A stretch of DNA of 46,017 nucleotides, from NCBI RefSeq assembly GCF_023161965.1, contig NZ_JALNTY010000002.1:1-46017 (forward strand). The letters are read 5' to 3'. The translations under genes and the position numbers were made by a program. The notes beneath the pieces were generated by a model. That model made no database searches, was not told the DNA's origin, and saw nothing but the letters and a program-made list of their open reading frames with translations. The stretch is from Anaerosoma tenue (GTDB lineage: Bacteria > Actinomycetota > Coriobacteriia > Anaerosomatales > Anaerosomataceae). Of this stretch, positions 14,980 through 23,404 are shown in pieces (within the stretch, counting starts at the first letter, position 1; every line of letters begins with the position of its first letter).

Positions 14980-15708
14980 CTATCCGCCGAGGTATGCCCG
15001 CTTCAGTTCGGGGTTCTCAAGAAGCTCGGCTGCGGTGCCCTCGGTGAAGAGCCGCCCGCCCTGCAACACGTAACCGCGGTCGGCGATGGACAGAGCGGCG
15101 TTCGCGTTCTGCTCCACCACGAAGACCGCCACACCCTGCTCGTTCACCTGCTGGATGAGCTCGAAGTTCTGATCCACGAGCGCGGGCGACAGGCCCATCG
15201 ACGGCTCGTCCATGCAGATGAGCTTGGGTCGGCTCATCAAGGCCCGGCCGAACGCGACCATCTGCTGCTCACCACCGGAGAGCGTGCCTGCGCGCTGCTT
15301 GCGCCGCTCGGCGAGCTTGGGGAAGTACTCGTAGACACGCTCGAGGTCCTCGGCGATGCCTGAAACGTCGTTGCGCGTGTACGCCCCCATCTCCAGGTTC
15401 TCCACCACGGTGAGGTGCGGGAACAGCCGACGGTTCTCGGGTACGGTCGCGATGCCGCGCTTGATCCGCTCGGCGGTCCTGAGGTTGTTGATGACCTCCC
15501 CCTCCCAGAGCACCTGCCCCTTGGTGGGCTTCACGATGCCGAGGATGGTCTTCATGGTGGTCGACTTGCCTGAGGCGTTGCCGCCGAGCAGGCACACGAT
15601 CTCACCCGGATACACGGTGTAGTTCACGCCCTTGAGGATCTGGATACGTCCGTAGAAGGTCTGGACGTCCCGGAACTCAAGCAGTGGCGTCTGCTGCTCG
15701 CTTGCCAA
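14980..15708 (-). CDS. livF: Branched-chain amino-acid ABC transporter ATPase LivF
   Basis: A 242-residue ABC ATPase with Walker A GGNASGKST, signature LSGGEQQ, Walker B LICMDEPS and the short LivF-type C-terminus. Together with LivG it powers the LivHM channel. The TTG at 15708 is preceded by GGAGG at ideal spacing and overlaps livG by 32 bp. An ATG at 15747 would overlap by 71 bp and add 13 residues not typical of the family. It is the last gene of the five-gene liv set; 125 bp of non-coding sequence separates it from the cytochrome gene start. Confidence 0.93.
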   Translation of the reverse strand: MASEQQTPLLEFRDVQTFYGRIQILKGVNYTVYPGEIVCLLGGNASGKSTTMKTILGIVKPTKGQVLWEGEVINNLRTAERIKRGIATVPENRRLFPHLTVVENLEMGAYTRNDVSGIAEDLERVYEYFPKLAERRKQRAGTLSGGEQQMVAFGRALMSRPKLICMDEPSMGLSPALVDQNFELIQQVNEQGVAVFVVEQNANAALSIADRGYVLQGGRLFTEGTAAELLENPELKRAYLGG

Positions 15709-16465
15709 GATAGGCCTCCACAACCTGGGGGTCGTTGGCGACTTCATCGTAGGTGCCCTCGGCGATCTTCACGCCGTGGTCCATCGCGATGACCCGGTCG
15801 GACACACCCTCCACCACATGCATGTCATGCTCGATCATGAGGATCGTATAGCCCTTCTCCCGGAGCAGCTTGATCTGCTCCATCACCTCGTGCGATTCGG
15901 CGGGGTTCATGCCTGCCACCGGCTCGTCGAGGAGCAGTAGCGCGGGGTCAGAGGCCAGCGCGCGCGCGATCTCGAGCCGACGGCGGTTCGCGTACGAGAG
16001 CGAGTACGCCGGCTGCGACTGACGGGGACCCGAGAAACGCCCGGGGAACATGTCGAGGATCTCCCGCGCCTTCTCGCGCATCGCCCGCTCCTCACGGCGC
16101 ACGTTGGGGAGGCGCAGCATCGATGCGACGACACCGCCGCTGGTGACGGAGTGCATGCCCACCAGCACGTTCTCCATCACGCTCATGTTGGTGAAGAGCC
16201 TCAGCGACTGGAAGGTCCGCGAGATGCCTTTGTCGTGCACCACGTCGGCGCGCAGCCCGGCGACGCTCTCCCCTTTGAGGAGGATGTCGCCCGAGTGCGG
16301 CTCATAGAGACCGCTGATGAGGTTGAACGTGGTGGTCTTGCCGGAGCCGTTGGGCCCGATGATCGAGACGATCTCGTTCTCCTCGACGGTGAACGACAGT
16401 GTGTCGACGGCCTTGAGTCCGCCGAACGACATGGACACATCCTGCAGTTCGAGTACGCTGCCCAT
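15677..16465 (-). CDS. livG: Branched-chain amino-acid ABC transporter ATPase LivG
   Basis: A 262-residue ABC ATPase with Walker A GPNGSGKTT, the long LivG Q-loop insertion, a signature region SYANRRRLEIARAL and Walker B LLLDEPVAGMNP. GGAGGTG lies five bases before the ATG and overlaps the livM stop region. It forms the nucleotide-binding dimer with LivF. Confidence 0.94.
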   Translation of the reverse strand: MGSVLELQDVSMSFGGLKAVDTLSFTVEENEIVSIIGPNGSGKTTTFNLISGLYEPHSGDILLKGESVAGLRADVVHDKGISRTFQSLRLFTNMSVMENVLVGMHSVTSGGVVASMLRLPNVRREERAMREKAREILDMFPGRFSGPRQSQPAYSLSYANRRRLEIARALASDPALLLLDEPVAGMNPAESHEVMEQIKLLREKGYTILMIEHDMHVVEGVSDRVIAMDHGVKIAEGTYDEVANDPQVVEAYLGKRAADATA

Positions 16466-16467
16466 GC

Positions 16468-17613
16468 CTACACCTCCAGGTCCTTCTCGCCCTCTTCGAG
16501 GTCGAAGAGGGATTGCCGTGTCCGTTCCAGTTCGCGCGGATCCACTTCATGCGACTCACGCCGGAAGATCTTGTCGGGGATGAGTCCCTCGGGCCTGAAG
16601 ATGACCATCACCACGATGAGGATGCCGTAGATGAGCATCCGGTAGACCTCGAAATCGCTCCGTGCGGCGCCAGCGGCCTGCCGGATGATCTGCGGAAGCG
16701 CCTGCAGCACGATCGCGCCGATGATCACGCCGGGGATCGAGCCCATGCCGCCGAGGACGACCATGCAGACAACGATGACCGACTGCATGAAGAGGAACGA
16801 CTCGGGGCTGATGACGTTGCTGTAGTAGGCGAAGAGCGAGCCGGCGAACCCGGCGATACCGGCCGAGAGCACCACAGCGAGCATCTTGGCGCGCGAGGCG
16901 GTGATACCTGCCGAGACGGCGGCCAGCTCGTCTTCCCGGAGAGCGTTCCACGCACGCCCGATCCGCGAGTTCTTGAGGTTGGTGAGCAGCACCGCCAGCA
17001 CGATCACGCACACCAGCACGAGGTAGTAGTACTCCACAGGCTTGTCGATCACGAGCCAGGCGGCGAGCCCCTCGGCGCCACGATCGGCCGAGGAGGACAG
17101 CGCGGGCGGATAGATGCCCGTGATGCCGTTGGGGCCGTTGGTGAGCGGCACCAGGTTGGTGATCGTGAGCCGCACGATCTCGCCGAAGGCCAACGTCACG
17201 ATGGCGAGATAGTCACCGCGCAGGCGGAGCGTGGGCACACTGATCAAGAACCCTGCCACCATGGCGACCACCGCGCTCAGGGCGAGGACAGCCAGGAACG
17301 GCCACTGGAGGCCGAACTTGGGCGACGAGAGCAGCGCTGTCGTGTAGGCGCCGAACGCGAAGAACGCGATATAGCCGAGGTTGAGGAGCCCGGTCTCCCC
17401 CATCACGATATTGAGACCGAGCGACAGCATCACGAAGATCAGCGAGATCACGCCCACTCGCAGCCATGCCGTCTCCACGAGTCCCGCCACGTTCAGCAGC
17501 GGGAAGACCCCCGCGATCACGATCGCCAGCGCCCACCAGACCCAGCCGGGCAACCTGGAGAGCGCGTCATGAAGGCCCGACCTGCCATCCCGTGTCATCG
17601 TCTTGGCGGTCAT
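16468..17613 (-). CDS. livM: Branched-chain amino-acid ABC transporter permease LivM
   Basis: A 381-residue membrane protein with about nine to ten helices and the LivM motifs GETGLLNLGYIAFFAFGAY and VLGGMGSIPGVIIGA. The C-terminal tail is hydrophilic and charged. The start at 17613 lies three bases after the livH stop; a second ATG five codons in is possible. It pairs with LivH to form the translocation path. Confidence 0.93.
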   Translation of the reverse strand: MTAKTMTRDGRSGLHDALSRLPGWVWWALAIVIAGVFPLLNVAGLVETAWLRVGVISLIFVMLSLGLNIVMGETGLLNLGYIAFFAFGAYTTALLSSPKFGLQWPFLAVLALSAVVAMVAGFLISVPTLRLRGDYLAIVTLAFGEIVRLTITNLVPLTNGPNGITGIYPPALSSSADRGAEGLAAWLVIDKPVEYYYLVLVCVIVLAVLLTNLKNSRIGRAWNALREDELAAVSAGITASRAKMLAVVLSAGIAGFAGSLFAYYSNVISPESFLFMQSVIVVCMVVLGGMGSIPGVIIGAIVLQALPQIIRQAAGAARSDFEVYRMLIYGILIVVMVIFRPEGLIPDKIFRRESHEVDPRELERTRQSLFDLEEGEKDLEV

Positions 17614-17616
17614 CGG

Positions 17617-18837
17617 CTACACCTTCTCCGTGATTGCTTCGCCGAGGATGCCCGACGGCCGGAACATGAGGATGACCATGAGCACCGCGAACGCGATCAC
17701 CGGCTGCCATCGTGTGTCGATGCGCACCGAGGCGTTCATGAACATATACGCTGCCACAGCGGCCAGGAACACGTTGCCCATCATGAGCCGCATGGCGTGG
17801 GCGGCCGACACCGAGAGAAGCGCGTCCGTGCGCTCCGCCATGAGGACGCGCACGCCATAGTACGGCGTGAAGCGGTACACGTTCACGATGCTCTGCTCGT
17901 ACTCAGGCGTACGGCGGTCCGGAGAGATGTGCCCGACCCGCTGGCGCGGCACACGCACCATCTGCACGTAGAGGCCGAGCACCAGGCCGGCCAGCACGAA
18001 CCACGCGAGGAAGCCGAGGTCGACGCTCACGCCGTAGGTCTCGGTCATGCCGAGCACGATCGCGCCCACGACCGCCCCGGGGATGTTTCCGATGCCGCCG
18101 AGCACGGCAGCGGTGAACGCCTTGAGCCCGTAGAGGAAGCCCGCGTCGTACTTGAGCGAACCGTAGTACATCACCACGAGGAGACCACCGATACCTGCGA
18201 GTGCGGAGCCCACGAGGAACGTGAACGCGATGGTCCGGTTGGTATCGATGCCCATCATCTCAGCGGCTTCCATGTCCTGAGACGTCGCCCGCATCGCCTT
18301 GCCGATACGGGTGGACTTCACCAGGTACGTGAGGCCCACCATCAGCAGCGCCGAGACCGCGATGATCACCAGAGCGAGCACGCGGACCCTCACGCCGAAA
18401 AGCCCCACAGACGCAGAGGACAGCTCAAGTGTGGGGATGGTCACCGGCTTGGAGCCGAAGATGAGGATGATCAACTGCTGAAGAACGATCGAGACACCGA
18501 TGGCCGAAAGAAGCGGGATGATCCGCGAGCGCCCTCTCAGCGGCCGGTATGCGATGCGCTCGATCAGGAAGCCGAGCACCATGGGAACCAGGACGGCGAC
18601 CGCGAGAGCAGCCACCAGAGCGCCGGCAAGCATCAGCGGCGAACTGTCCGCATCGACACCGACGGCGAGCAGTGTGAACGCCGCCACATAGCCGCCCACG
18701 GTGAACACCTCGCCATGGGCGAAGTTGATGAATTTCAGCACGCCATAGACCATCGTGTAGCCGAGCGCGATCAGCGCGTAGATCATGCCTACGGTGAGAC
18801 CGCCTATGGTCACGCTTACGATGTGATCAAGGCTCAC
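17617..18837 (-). CDS. livH: Branched-chain amino-acid ABC transporter permease LivH
   Basis: A 406-residue membrane protein with LivH motifs near the start (GLTVGMIYALIALGYTMVYG, then FINFAHGEVF) and AVLGGIGNIPGAVVGA further on. It is longer than usual because of a hydrophilic insertion (residues about 290-330) followed by further hydrophobic helices. The GTG at 18837 has AAGGAG six bases upstream. It follows livJ after 172 bp that contain a strong hairpin. Confidence 0.92.
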   Translation of the reverse strand: MSLDHIVSVTIGGLTVGMIYALIALGYTMVYGVLKFINFAHGEVFTVGGYVAAFTLLAVGVDADSSPLMLAGALVAALAVAVLVPMVLGFLIERIAYRPLRGRSRIIPLLSAIGVSIVLQQLIILIFGSKPVTIPTLELSSASVGLFGVRVRVLALVIIAVSALLMVGLTYLVKSTRIGKAMRATSQDMEAAEMMGIDTNRTIAFTFLVGSALAGIGGLLVVMYYGSLKYDAGFLYGLKAFTAAVLGGIGNIPGAVVGAIVLGMTETYGVSVDLGFLAWFVLAGLVLGLYVQMVRVPRQRVGHISPDRRTPEYEQSIVNVYRFTPYYGVRVLMAERTDALLSVSAAHAMRLMMGNVFLAAVAAYMFMNASVRIDTRWQPVIAFAVLMVILMFRPSGILGEAITEKV

Positions 18838-18952
18838 GCGGTGCTCCTTGCCAGTGAGATGTGCCGCCCTGCCCTGTGCCGTGCATTCTGCACTATTCAC
18901 ACGGTCCGTGCATCAATGCACGCCGACTTCTTCGAGAAGCTCCGGGCTTACG

Positions 18953-18984
18953 CGGAGGGCGTAGGAGACTTCCTACGCCCTCCG
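18953..18984. terminator. Perfect 14-bp hairpin between livJ and livH
   Basis: CGGAGGGCGTAGGA, a four-base loop GACT and its exact complement form a 14-pair stem 26 bp after the livJ stop. No T-run follows. Between a binding-protein gene and its permease genes such stems usually stabilise the upstream mRNA and reduce read-through, giving more binding protein than permease. Confidence 0.6.
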
Positions 18985-19009
18985 GTCACTCATACGATCC
19001 GTAGCAGTA

Positions 19010-20236
19010 CTACTGGGCGGAGACCCAGTTACCCGCCTCGACCTTGTACCGCGGAACGTTCGACGGGGTCAGACCCTCGACCACGATGTCGCCCTTGGCG
19101 ACTGCCCCGCTCGCCTCGGTGGCAAACCCGAACGTACCGGTGACGCCCTCATAGGTGAGGCCCTGGAGCGCCGCGATGACGTCCTCGGTGTCGGTGGAGC
19201 CCGCCTGCTTGATAGCGGCGATCAGCGCGCCGAACGCGTCGTAGTTGTTCTGCGCGTACGGGCCGACTTCCTCGCCGTACGCCGCTGTGTACTTCTCGGC
19301 GAACGCAGCGTAACCAGGCTGCTGGTCCTCGGGGAAGCCGCCGAAGGTGGCGAGGCAACCCTCGGCGTTCTCTTCGCCACCCGACTCGGCCACGAACTCG
19401 GCCGAACGGATGCCGTCGCCGCCCATGAAGATCACGTCACCAAGACCGGCCTCGACCATCTGCTTCCGCATGAGGCCCGCCTCCGGGTGGTACCCGGTGA
19501 AGATGATAGCGTCGGGAGCGAACTCCTTGACGTTGGCCACCTGCGCCGACAGGTCCTTGTCGCCCGACTGGCAGTTCTGGCGCAGCGTCTCCACGCCCTC
19601 GGCCTTGAGCGTGGCCTCGGCCACGTCGGCAAGACCCACGGCGTACGCGCCGTTATCGTCCATCAGCACGACCTTCTCGGCGCCAAGCTCCATGGCCCAG
19701 ACCGCGAGGGCTTCGCCCTGGATGGCGTCGTTCCAGCAGGTGCGATAGAACGTGTCGGTACCGGTCTCGTTGGCCGCAGGCCCGGTGACCGAACCGCTGA
19801 TCTGCGGGATCCGGTTCTCGTAGTAGATCGGGATCGCCGAAAGCGTGGCGCCCGTGGTAAGGCTGCCGATCACGCCCACGACGCCCTCGTCGACCATCGT
19901 CTGCGCTACGACAGCCGACTCGGCAGGCTCGGCCTTGTCGTCAAGGATGACGAGCTCGACCTCATAGGTGGTGCCGTCCATCTCGAAGGTGCCGAAGTCC
20001 TCGAGCGCGAGCTCGACGCCGTTCTTCGCCGCAGCGCCGTAGTCCGGCAGCGGCCCGGTAAGCGCGGTCTGGACGCCGACCTTGATCGTCTCGACCTCTC
20101 CGCCGGTGGTGGTGTCCTGCCCGCCGTCGCCGTCGCCCTCATCCTCGGCAGCACAGCCTGAAAGGCTGAACATGCTGAGCGCGAGAGCGGCCGTGAGCAG
20201 CAGCGCAAGCGCCTTGCGTGTCCGCTCATGCCACAT
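19010..20236 (-). CDS. livJ: Branched-chain amino-acid ABC transporter substrate-binding lipoprotein
   Basis: A 408-residue periplasmic-binding protein of the LivJ/Leu-Ile-Val family. A lipoprotein signal (hydrophobic residues 8-24, lipobox LSGC with C28) is followed by an acidic linker and two lobes beginning IKVGVQTALTGPLPDYG. AAGGGGG lies six bases before the ATG. The following livHMGF genes provide the matching transporter. Amino-acid uptake would suit the ornithine-fermenting lifestyle, but the ligand cannot be read from sequence. Confidence 0.92.
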   Translation of the reverse strand: MWHERTRKALALLLTAALALSMFSLSGCAAEDEGDGDGGQDTTTGGEVETIKVGVQTALTGPLPDYGAAAKNGVELALEDFGTFEMDGTTYEVELVILDDKAEPAESAVVAQTMVDEGVVGVIGSLTTGATLSAIPIYYENRIPQISGSVTGPAANETGTDTFYRTCWNDAIQGEALAVWAMELGAEKVVLMDDNGAYAVGLADVAEATLKAEGVETLRQNCQSGDKDLSAQVANVKEFAPDAIIFTGYHPEAGLMRKQMVEAGLGDVIFMGGDGIRSAEFVAESGGEENAEGCLATFGGFPEDQQPGYAAFAEKYTAAYGEEVGPYAQNNYDAFGALIAAIKQAGSTDTEDVIAALQGLTYEGVTGTFGFATEASGAVAKGDIVVEGLTPSNVPRYKVEAGNWVSAQ

Positions 20237-20391
20237 GACGTACCCCCTTGCCTATCGAGATAGCACCGCTATCTGGTTGGTTGGGGGATTGTAACGCTTT
20301 GGTACCAATGAATCCAGCCCTGGATATGACCTACTCGCAATTGGATATCGGATAAGTCTACCCACATTGCTGAACGTGCCCGGCGCTCGGG

Positions 20392-22785
20392 TTATGCGCC
20401 CTCCTTCTCAGGGGCTTCGGCGCCAGCGCCATCAGCGGCTGCCGACAAGACCAGCGTGCCGTCCTGCGCATCCACCTCCACCGGGGTCCCCTTGGCGATC
20501 TGACGCCTGATGATCATGTCCGTTAGCGGATCCACGACCAGGCTTTGAATGGCGCGGCGGAGCGGGCGGGCGCCCATCGTCTGGTCGTACCCGGCCTCCA
20601 CCAGCACCTCGATAGCGGCCGGCGTGGCCGTGACGGGCACCGGCAGCCGCGAGAGCATGTTCGCGGCGATCTCGCGGAGCGTGTCGCGGCTCAGCGGATT
20701 GAAGAACACGATGGCGTCGAACCGGTTCAGGAACTCCGGAGCGAAGTGCCTGCCGAGCTCTCGCCGCACCGCGCGCTCCACATCCTTCTGCGTGAGCTCG
20801 TGCTCAGCGGTAGGCGCCTGGAAGCCTATGTCGCTCCTCTCGCCCTGGATCTGTGCCGAGCCCACGTTCGAGGTCATGATGATGACGGTGTTGCGACAAT
20901 CGACGTTACGCCCAAGGCCGTCCACGAAGCGACCTTCCTCGAGCAGCCCCAACAGGAGTTGGTGCACCTTGGGGTGCGCCTTCTCGATCTCGTCGAGCAG
21001 CACCACCGTATACGGGTTGCGCCGTATCCCCTCGGAGAGAATGCCGCCGCGCTCGGAGTCGCGGTAGCCGGGGGGCGAGCCGATGAGCCGCGAGTTGGCC
21101 CACTCATCCGTGCACTCGTTCATGTCCACGCGGACCATGCGGTTCTCGTCGTCGAAGAGCGCCTCGGTCACCGTCTTGGCGAGTTCGGTCTTACCGGTGC
21201 CCGTTGGGCCGAGGAACAGGAACCTGCCGATCGGGGCGTTCGGCTCGCCGGTGCCGGCGCGCGACTTGCGGATCGCCTTGGCCACGAGCGCGATCGCTTC
21301 CGGCTGCCCGGAGACCCGCTTTCGCATACGCTCCTCGAGCTCGAGAAGCTTGTCCATCTCGTCTTCCTGCAACTTGCCCACCGGCAGGTTGGTCATCATC
21401 GCGATGGTGAGTGCGATGTCCTCGTTGTCGATCACCAGCGTCTCTGGCAGCGCGGCCTGGCCCCTCTTGCCCTCGAAGAGCGCCCTGCGCTCGTCGCGGG
21501 ACAGCTCCCCCAGATCGGTGAACCCGTAGAAGGCCCGTAGCCGCTTCTGGGAGCAGGCTTTGTCGAGCACGGCGATCGCCTTGTCCGGCAGCCGCCGGTC
21601 AGGCATGTAGCGGATGGACATGTCCACCGCCGCAAGCAGCGCGTCGTCCAAGATGCTCACGTCGTGGAACGCCTGGTAACGCTCACGCAAGCCGAGCATG
21701 ATCTCGGCGGTGTCGTCGCGAGACGGCTCCGTGAGCGTGATGATGCCGAAGCGGCGCCACAGCGCCGGGTCCTTCTGCAGGAACTCGTTGTACTCGTCGG
21801 TGGTGGTGGCGCCGATCACGCGCATGCGTCCGTCGGCCAGCGGCTGCTTGAGCATGTTGGCGGCGTCCACCGCATCTCCCCCGCCTGCGGCGCCCGCGCC
21901 GGCAAGCATGTGGATCTCGTCGATGAAGAGGATCAGGTTGGGATCGGCCTGCGCCGCATCGATGAGCGTCTTCAACCGCTGCTCGAACTGACCGCGATAC
22001 ATCGTGCCGGCAACGAGCGAGCCCACCTCCACGGTGCGGATGGTCACGTTCCGCAGACTCTCCGGGACGTCGCCTTCCACGATCTCCACCGCAAGACCTT
22101 TCACGAGCGCCGTCTTGCCTACGCCGGCTTCACCGAGGATCAGTGCGTTGGGCGTCTTGCGGCCCGTCAGATGACCGATGAGTTCGAGCAGCTCGCTCTC
22201 ACGCCCGGTCACCGCGTGCAATTCGCCCTTGCGCGCCATCTCGGTGAGGTCCTGGCCGAGGTTGTCGAGATCGCTCTTGGGCGTCCCGCCCGGCGAGCTC
22301 GTCTCGGACTGCTCGGCCTCCTTGCGCTCGACGTAGCGCGAAGCATCCCAGCCGCTCTTGAGCATGTCCTTGAGCCGGCCCACCAGGGCGTCGGTGTCGG
22401 CCTTCTGCTCGGCGAGCACCTGTGCGGGGATACCGCCTTCATCGAGCAGCACGGCGAGCAGGATATGCGGCGCCTCCACGACGTCGCTGCCGAGCGACGA
22501 GGCCCAGCTGGCCGCCTCATCCAGCATCGTCTCGGCCTCAGGCGTGAAGACCGCTTGTCCCGTGCGCTTGCTCCCGGTCGGGTCCGCCTTCTTCCTGATG
22601 TCGGCCGAGAGCGCTCCCGTATCGATGCCCGCACCGCGGAAGCAGCGCTGTATCGCAAGATCCTCCAGGTCCATCACGCCGAGGAAGATGTGCTCCACGC
22701 CGATTCGATCATGACCCATACCCGCCGATGCCATGTCGGCCCTGCGCAGGGCTTGCCTGCCCGAGTCGCCCAGATTGTCGAGCAT
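20392..22785 (-). CDS. ClpB/ClpC-type double AAA+ unfoldase
   Basis: A 797-residue Hsp100 protein. A Clp_N double repeat (residues 1-145) is followed by AAA+ module 1 with Walker A GEAGVGKT (about 217-224) and Walker B ILFIDEIH, a short middle region, and AAA+ module 2 with Walker A GPTGTGKT (about 525-532), Walker B VVLLDEIEKAH and sensor GARPLRR. It lacks the long ClpB coiled-coil M-domain, and I see no clear ClpP-binding loop, so whether it disaggregates or feeds a protease is open. GGGAGGG lies just before the ATG. It follows a YbjN-like gene with a 38-bp gap. Confidence 0.88.
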   Translation of the reverse strand: MLDNLGDSGRQALRRADMASAGMGHDRIGVEHIFLGVMDLEDLAIQRCFRGAGIDTGALSADIRKKADPTGSKRTGQAVFTPEAETMLDEAASWASSLGSDVVEAPHILLAVLLDEGGIPAQVLAEQKADTDALVGRLKDMLKSGWDASRYVERKEAEQSETSSPGGTPKSDLDNLGQDLTEMARKGELHAVTGRESELLELIGHLTGRKTPNALILGEAGVGKTALVKGLAVEIVEGDVPESLRNVTIRTVEVGSLVAGTMYRGQFEQRLKTLIDAAQADPNLILFIDEIHMLAGAGAAGGGDAVDAANMLKQPLADGRMRVIGATTTDEYNEFLQKDPALWRRFGIITLTEPSRDDTAEIMLGLRERYQAFHDVSILDDALLAAVDMSIRYMPDRRLPDKAIAVLDKACSQKRLRAFYGFTDLGELSRDERRALFEGKRGQAALPETLVIDNEDIALTIAMMTNLPVGKLQEDEMDKLLELEERMRKRVSGQPEAIALVAKAIRKSRAGTGEPNAPIGRFLFLGPTGTGKTELAKTVTEALFDDENRMVRVDMNECTDEWANSRLIGSPPGYRDSERGGILSEGIRRNPYTVVLLDEIEKAHPKVHQLLLGLLEEGRFVDGLGRNVDCRNTVIIMTSNVGSAQIQGERSDIGFQAPTAEHELTQKDVERAVRRELGRHFAPEFLNRFDAIVFFNPLSRDTLREIAANMLSRLPVPVTATPAAIEVLVEAGYDQTMGARPLRRAIQSLVVDPLTDMIIRRQIAKGTPVEVDAQDGTLVLSAAADGAGAEAPEKEGA

Positions 22786-22823
22786 CGCGCCCTCCCGTCA
22801 CGTGGCTTGTGTGGCAGTGGAGC

Positions 22824-23312
22824 CTAGAACCCCCGGCCCGCCTTGTCCCCACCGAACTTCTGCTGGATCTCGTCGTCGTACTTGTCGGCCATCGCTGCGG
22901 CCACGCCGATCGCCACGTGAAGCTCCGCACGGTTGAGGAAGCTGCCGAGCAGCGTCTCTTCGAACCCCACCGCCCGCTGCTCCGGATGGATGGCGAGCCG
23001 CCCGAAGATGAACCGCGAGCTCTCCTGGGCGATGTACATCGCCAGGTCAGGCGTGATATCCAGGTTGAGGTTGGTCGGGGCGATTATCTGTACCACGGTC
23101 ATGTCCTCACCGAACTCCTGCGGCACAAGGTGCACCCTCACGCCCTCGCCGAACGGCACCAGGAAGTCATCACCCGAGTCCTTGAAGTACTTCAGGCCCA
23201 ACTCATCCAGGTACTTGGCGATGAGATCCCTGAGTTCCTGCACGCGCTCACTCTCGGCCACGCTGTCCACCCCCGTCGTTACGTCACCTGGCGCCGGCGT
23301 CCCCCGTTCCAC
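22824..23312 (-). CDS. YbjN/type III chaperone-like protein
   Basis: A protein of about 145-162 residues with the alpha-beta pattern of the YbjN/CesT-type chaperone fold: helix VQELRDLIAKYLDELG, strands with FLVPFGEGVRVHLVP, a strand pair VVQIIAPTNLNLDI and helix MYIAQESSRFIFGRL. Members bind peptides or partner proteins; no substrate is known here. The start is ambiguous: GTG at 23312 gives 162 residues, and GTG codons at 23270 or 23261 follow a G-rich stretch and give a more usual N-terminus. It is likely co-transcribed with the Clp gene. Confidence 0.65.
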   Translation of the reverse strand: MERGTPAPGDVTTGVDSVAESERVQELRDLIAKYLDELGLKYFKDSGDDFLVPFGEGVRVHLVPQEFGEDMTVVQIIAPTNLNLDITPDLAMYIAQESSRFIFGRLAIHPEQRAVGFEETLLGSFLNRAELHVAIGVAAAMADKYDDEIQQKFGGDKAGRGF

Positions 23313-23383
23313 CGGCGCATGCGTTCATTACTGTGTACCCCACACACTGCGGCGTCACCGCCGCCGGTCCTCCACGCGATACG

Positions 23384-23404
23384 CTGACGGGCGACGCCCG
23401 TCAG
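23384..23404. terminator. Perfect palindrome at the end of the WD40/STAND operon
   Basis: CTGACGGGCG-A-CGCCCGTCAG is a perfect 10-bp inverted repeat overlapping the stop codon of the last WD40 gene. No T-run follows, but its place marks the likely 3' end of the leftward operon. Confidence 0.5.

Noticed and set aside
15709-15747. Longer livF start at the ATG 15747.
   Set aside because: It overlaps livG by 71 bp and adds a tail foreign to the family, while TTG 15708 has an ideal GGAGG.
16513-19143. Very long plus-strand open frame opposite livM and livH.
   Set aside because: His/Glu/Arg-rich composition is typical of antisense frames in GC-rich DNA; both Liv permeases on the other strand are certain.
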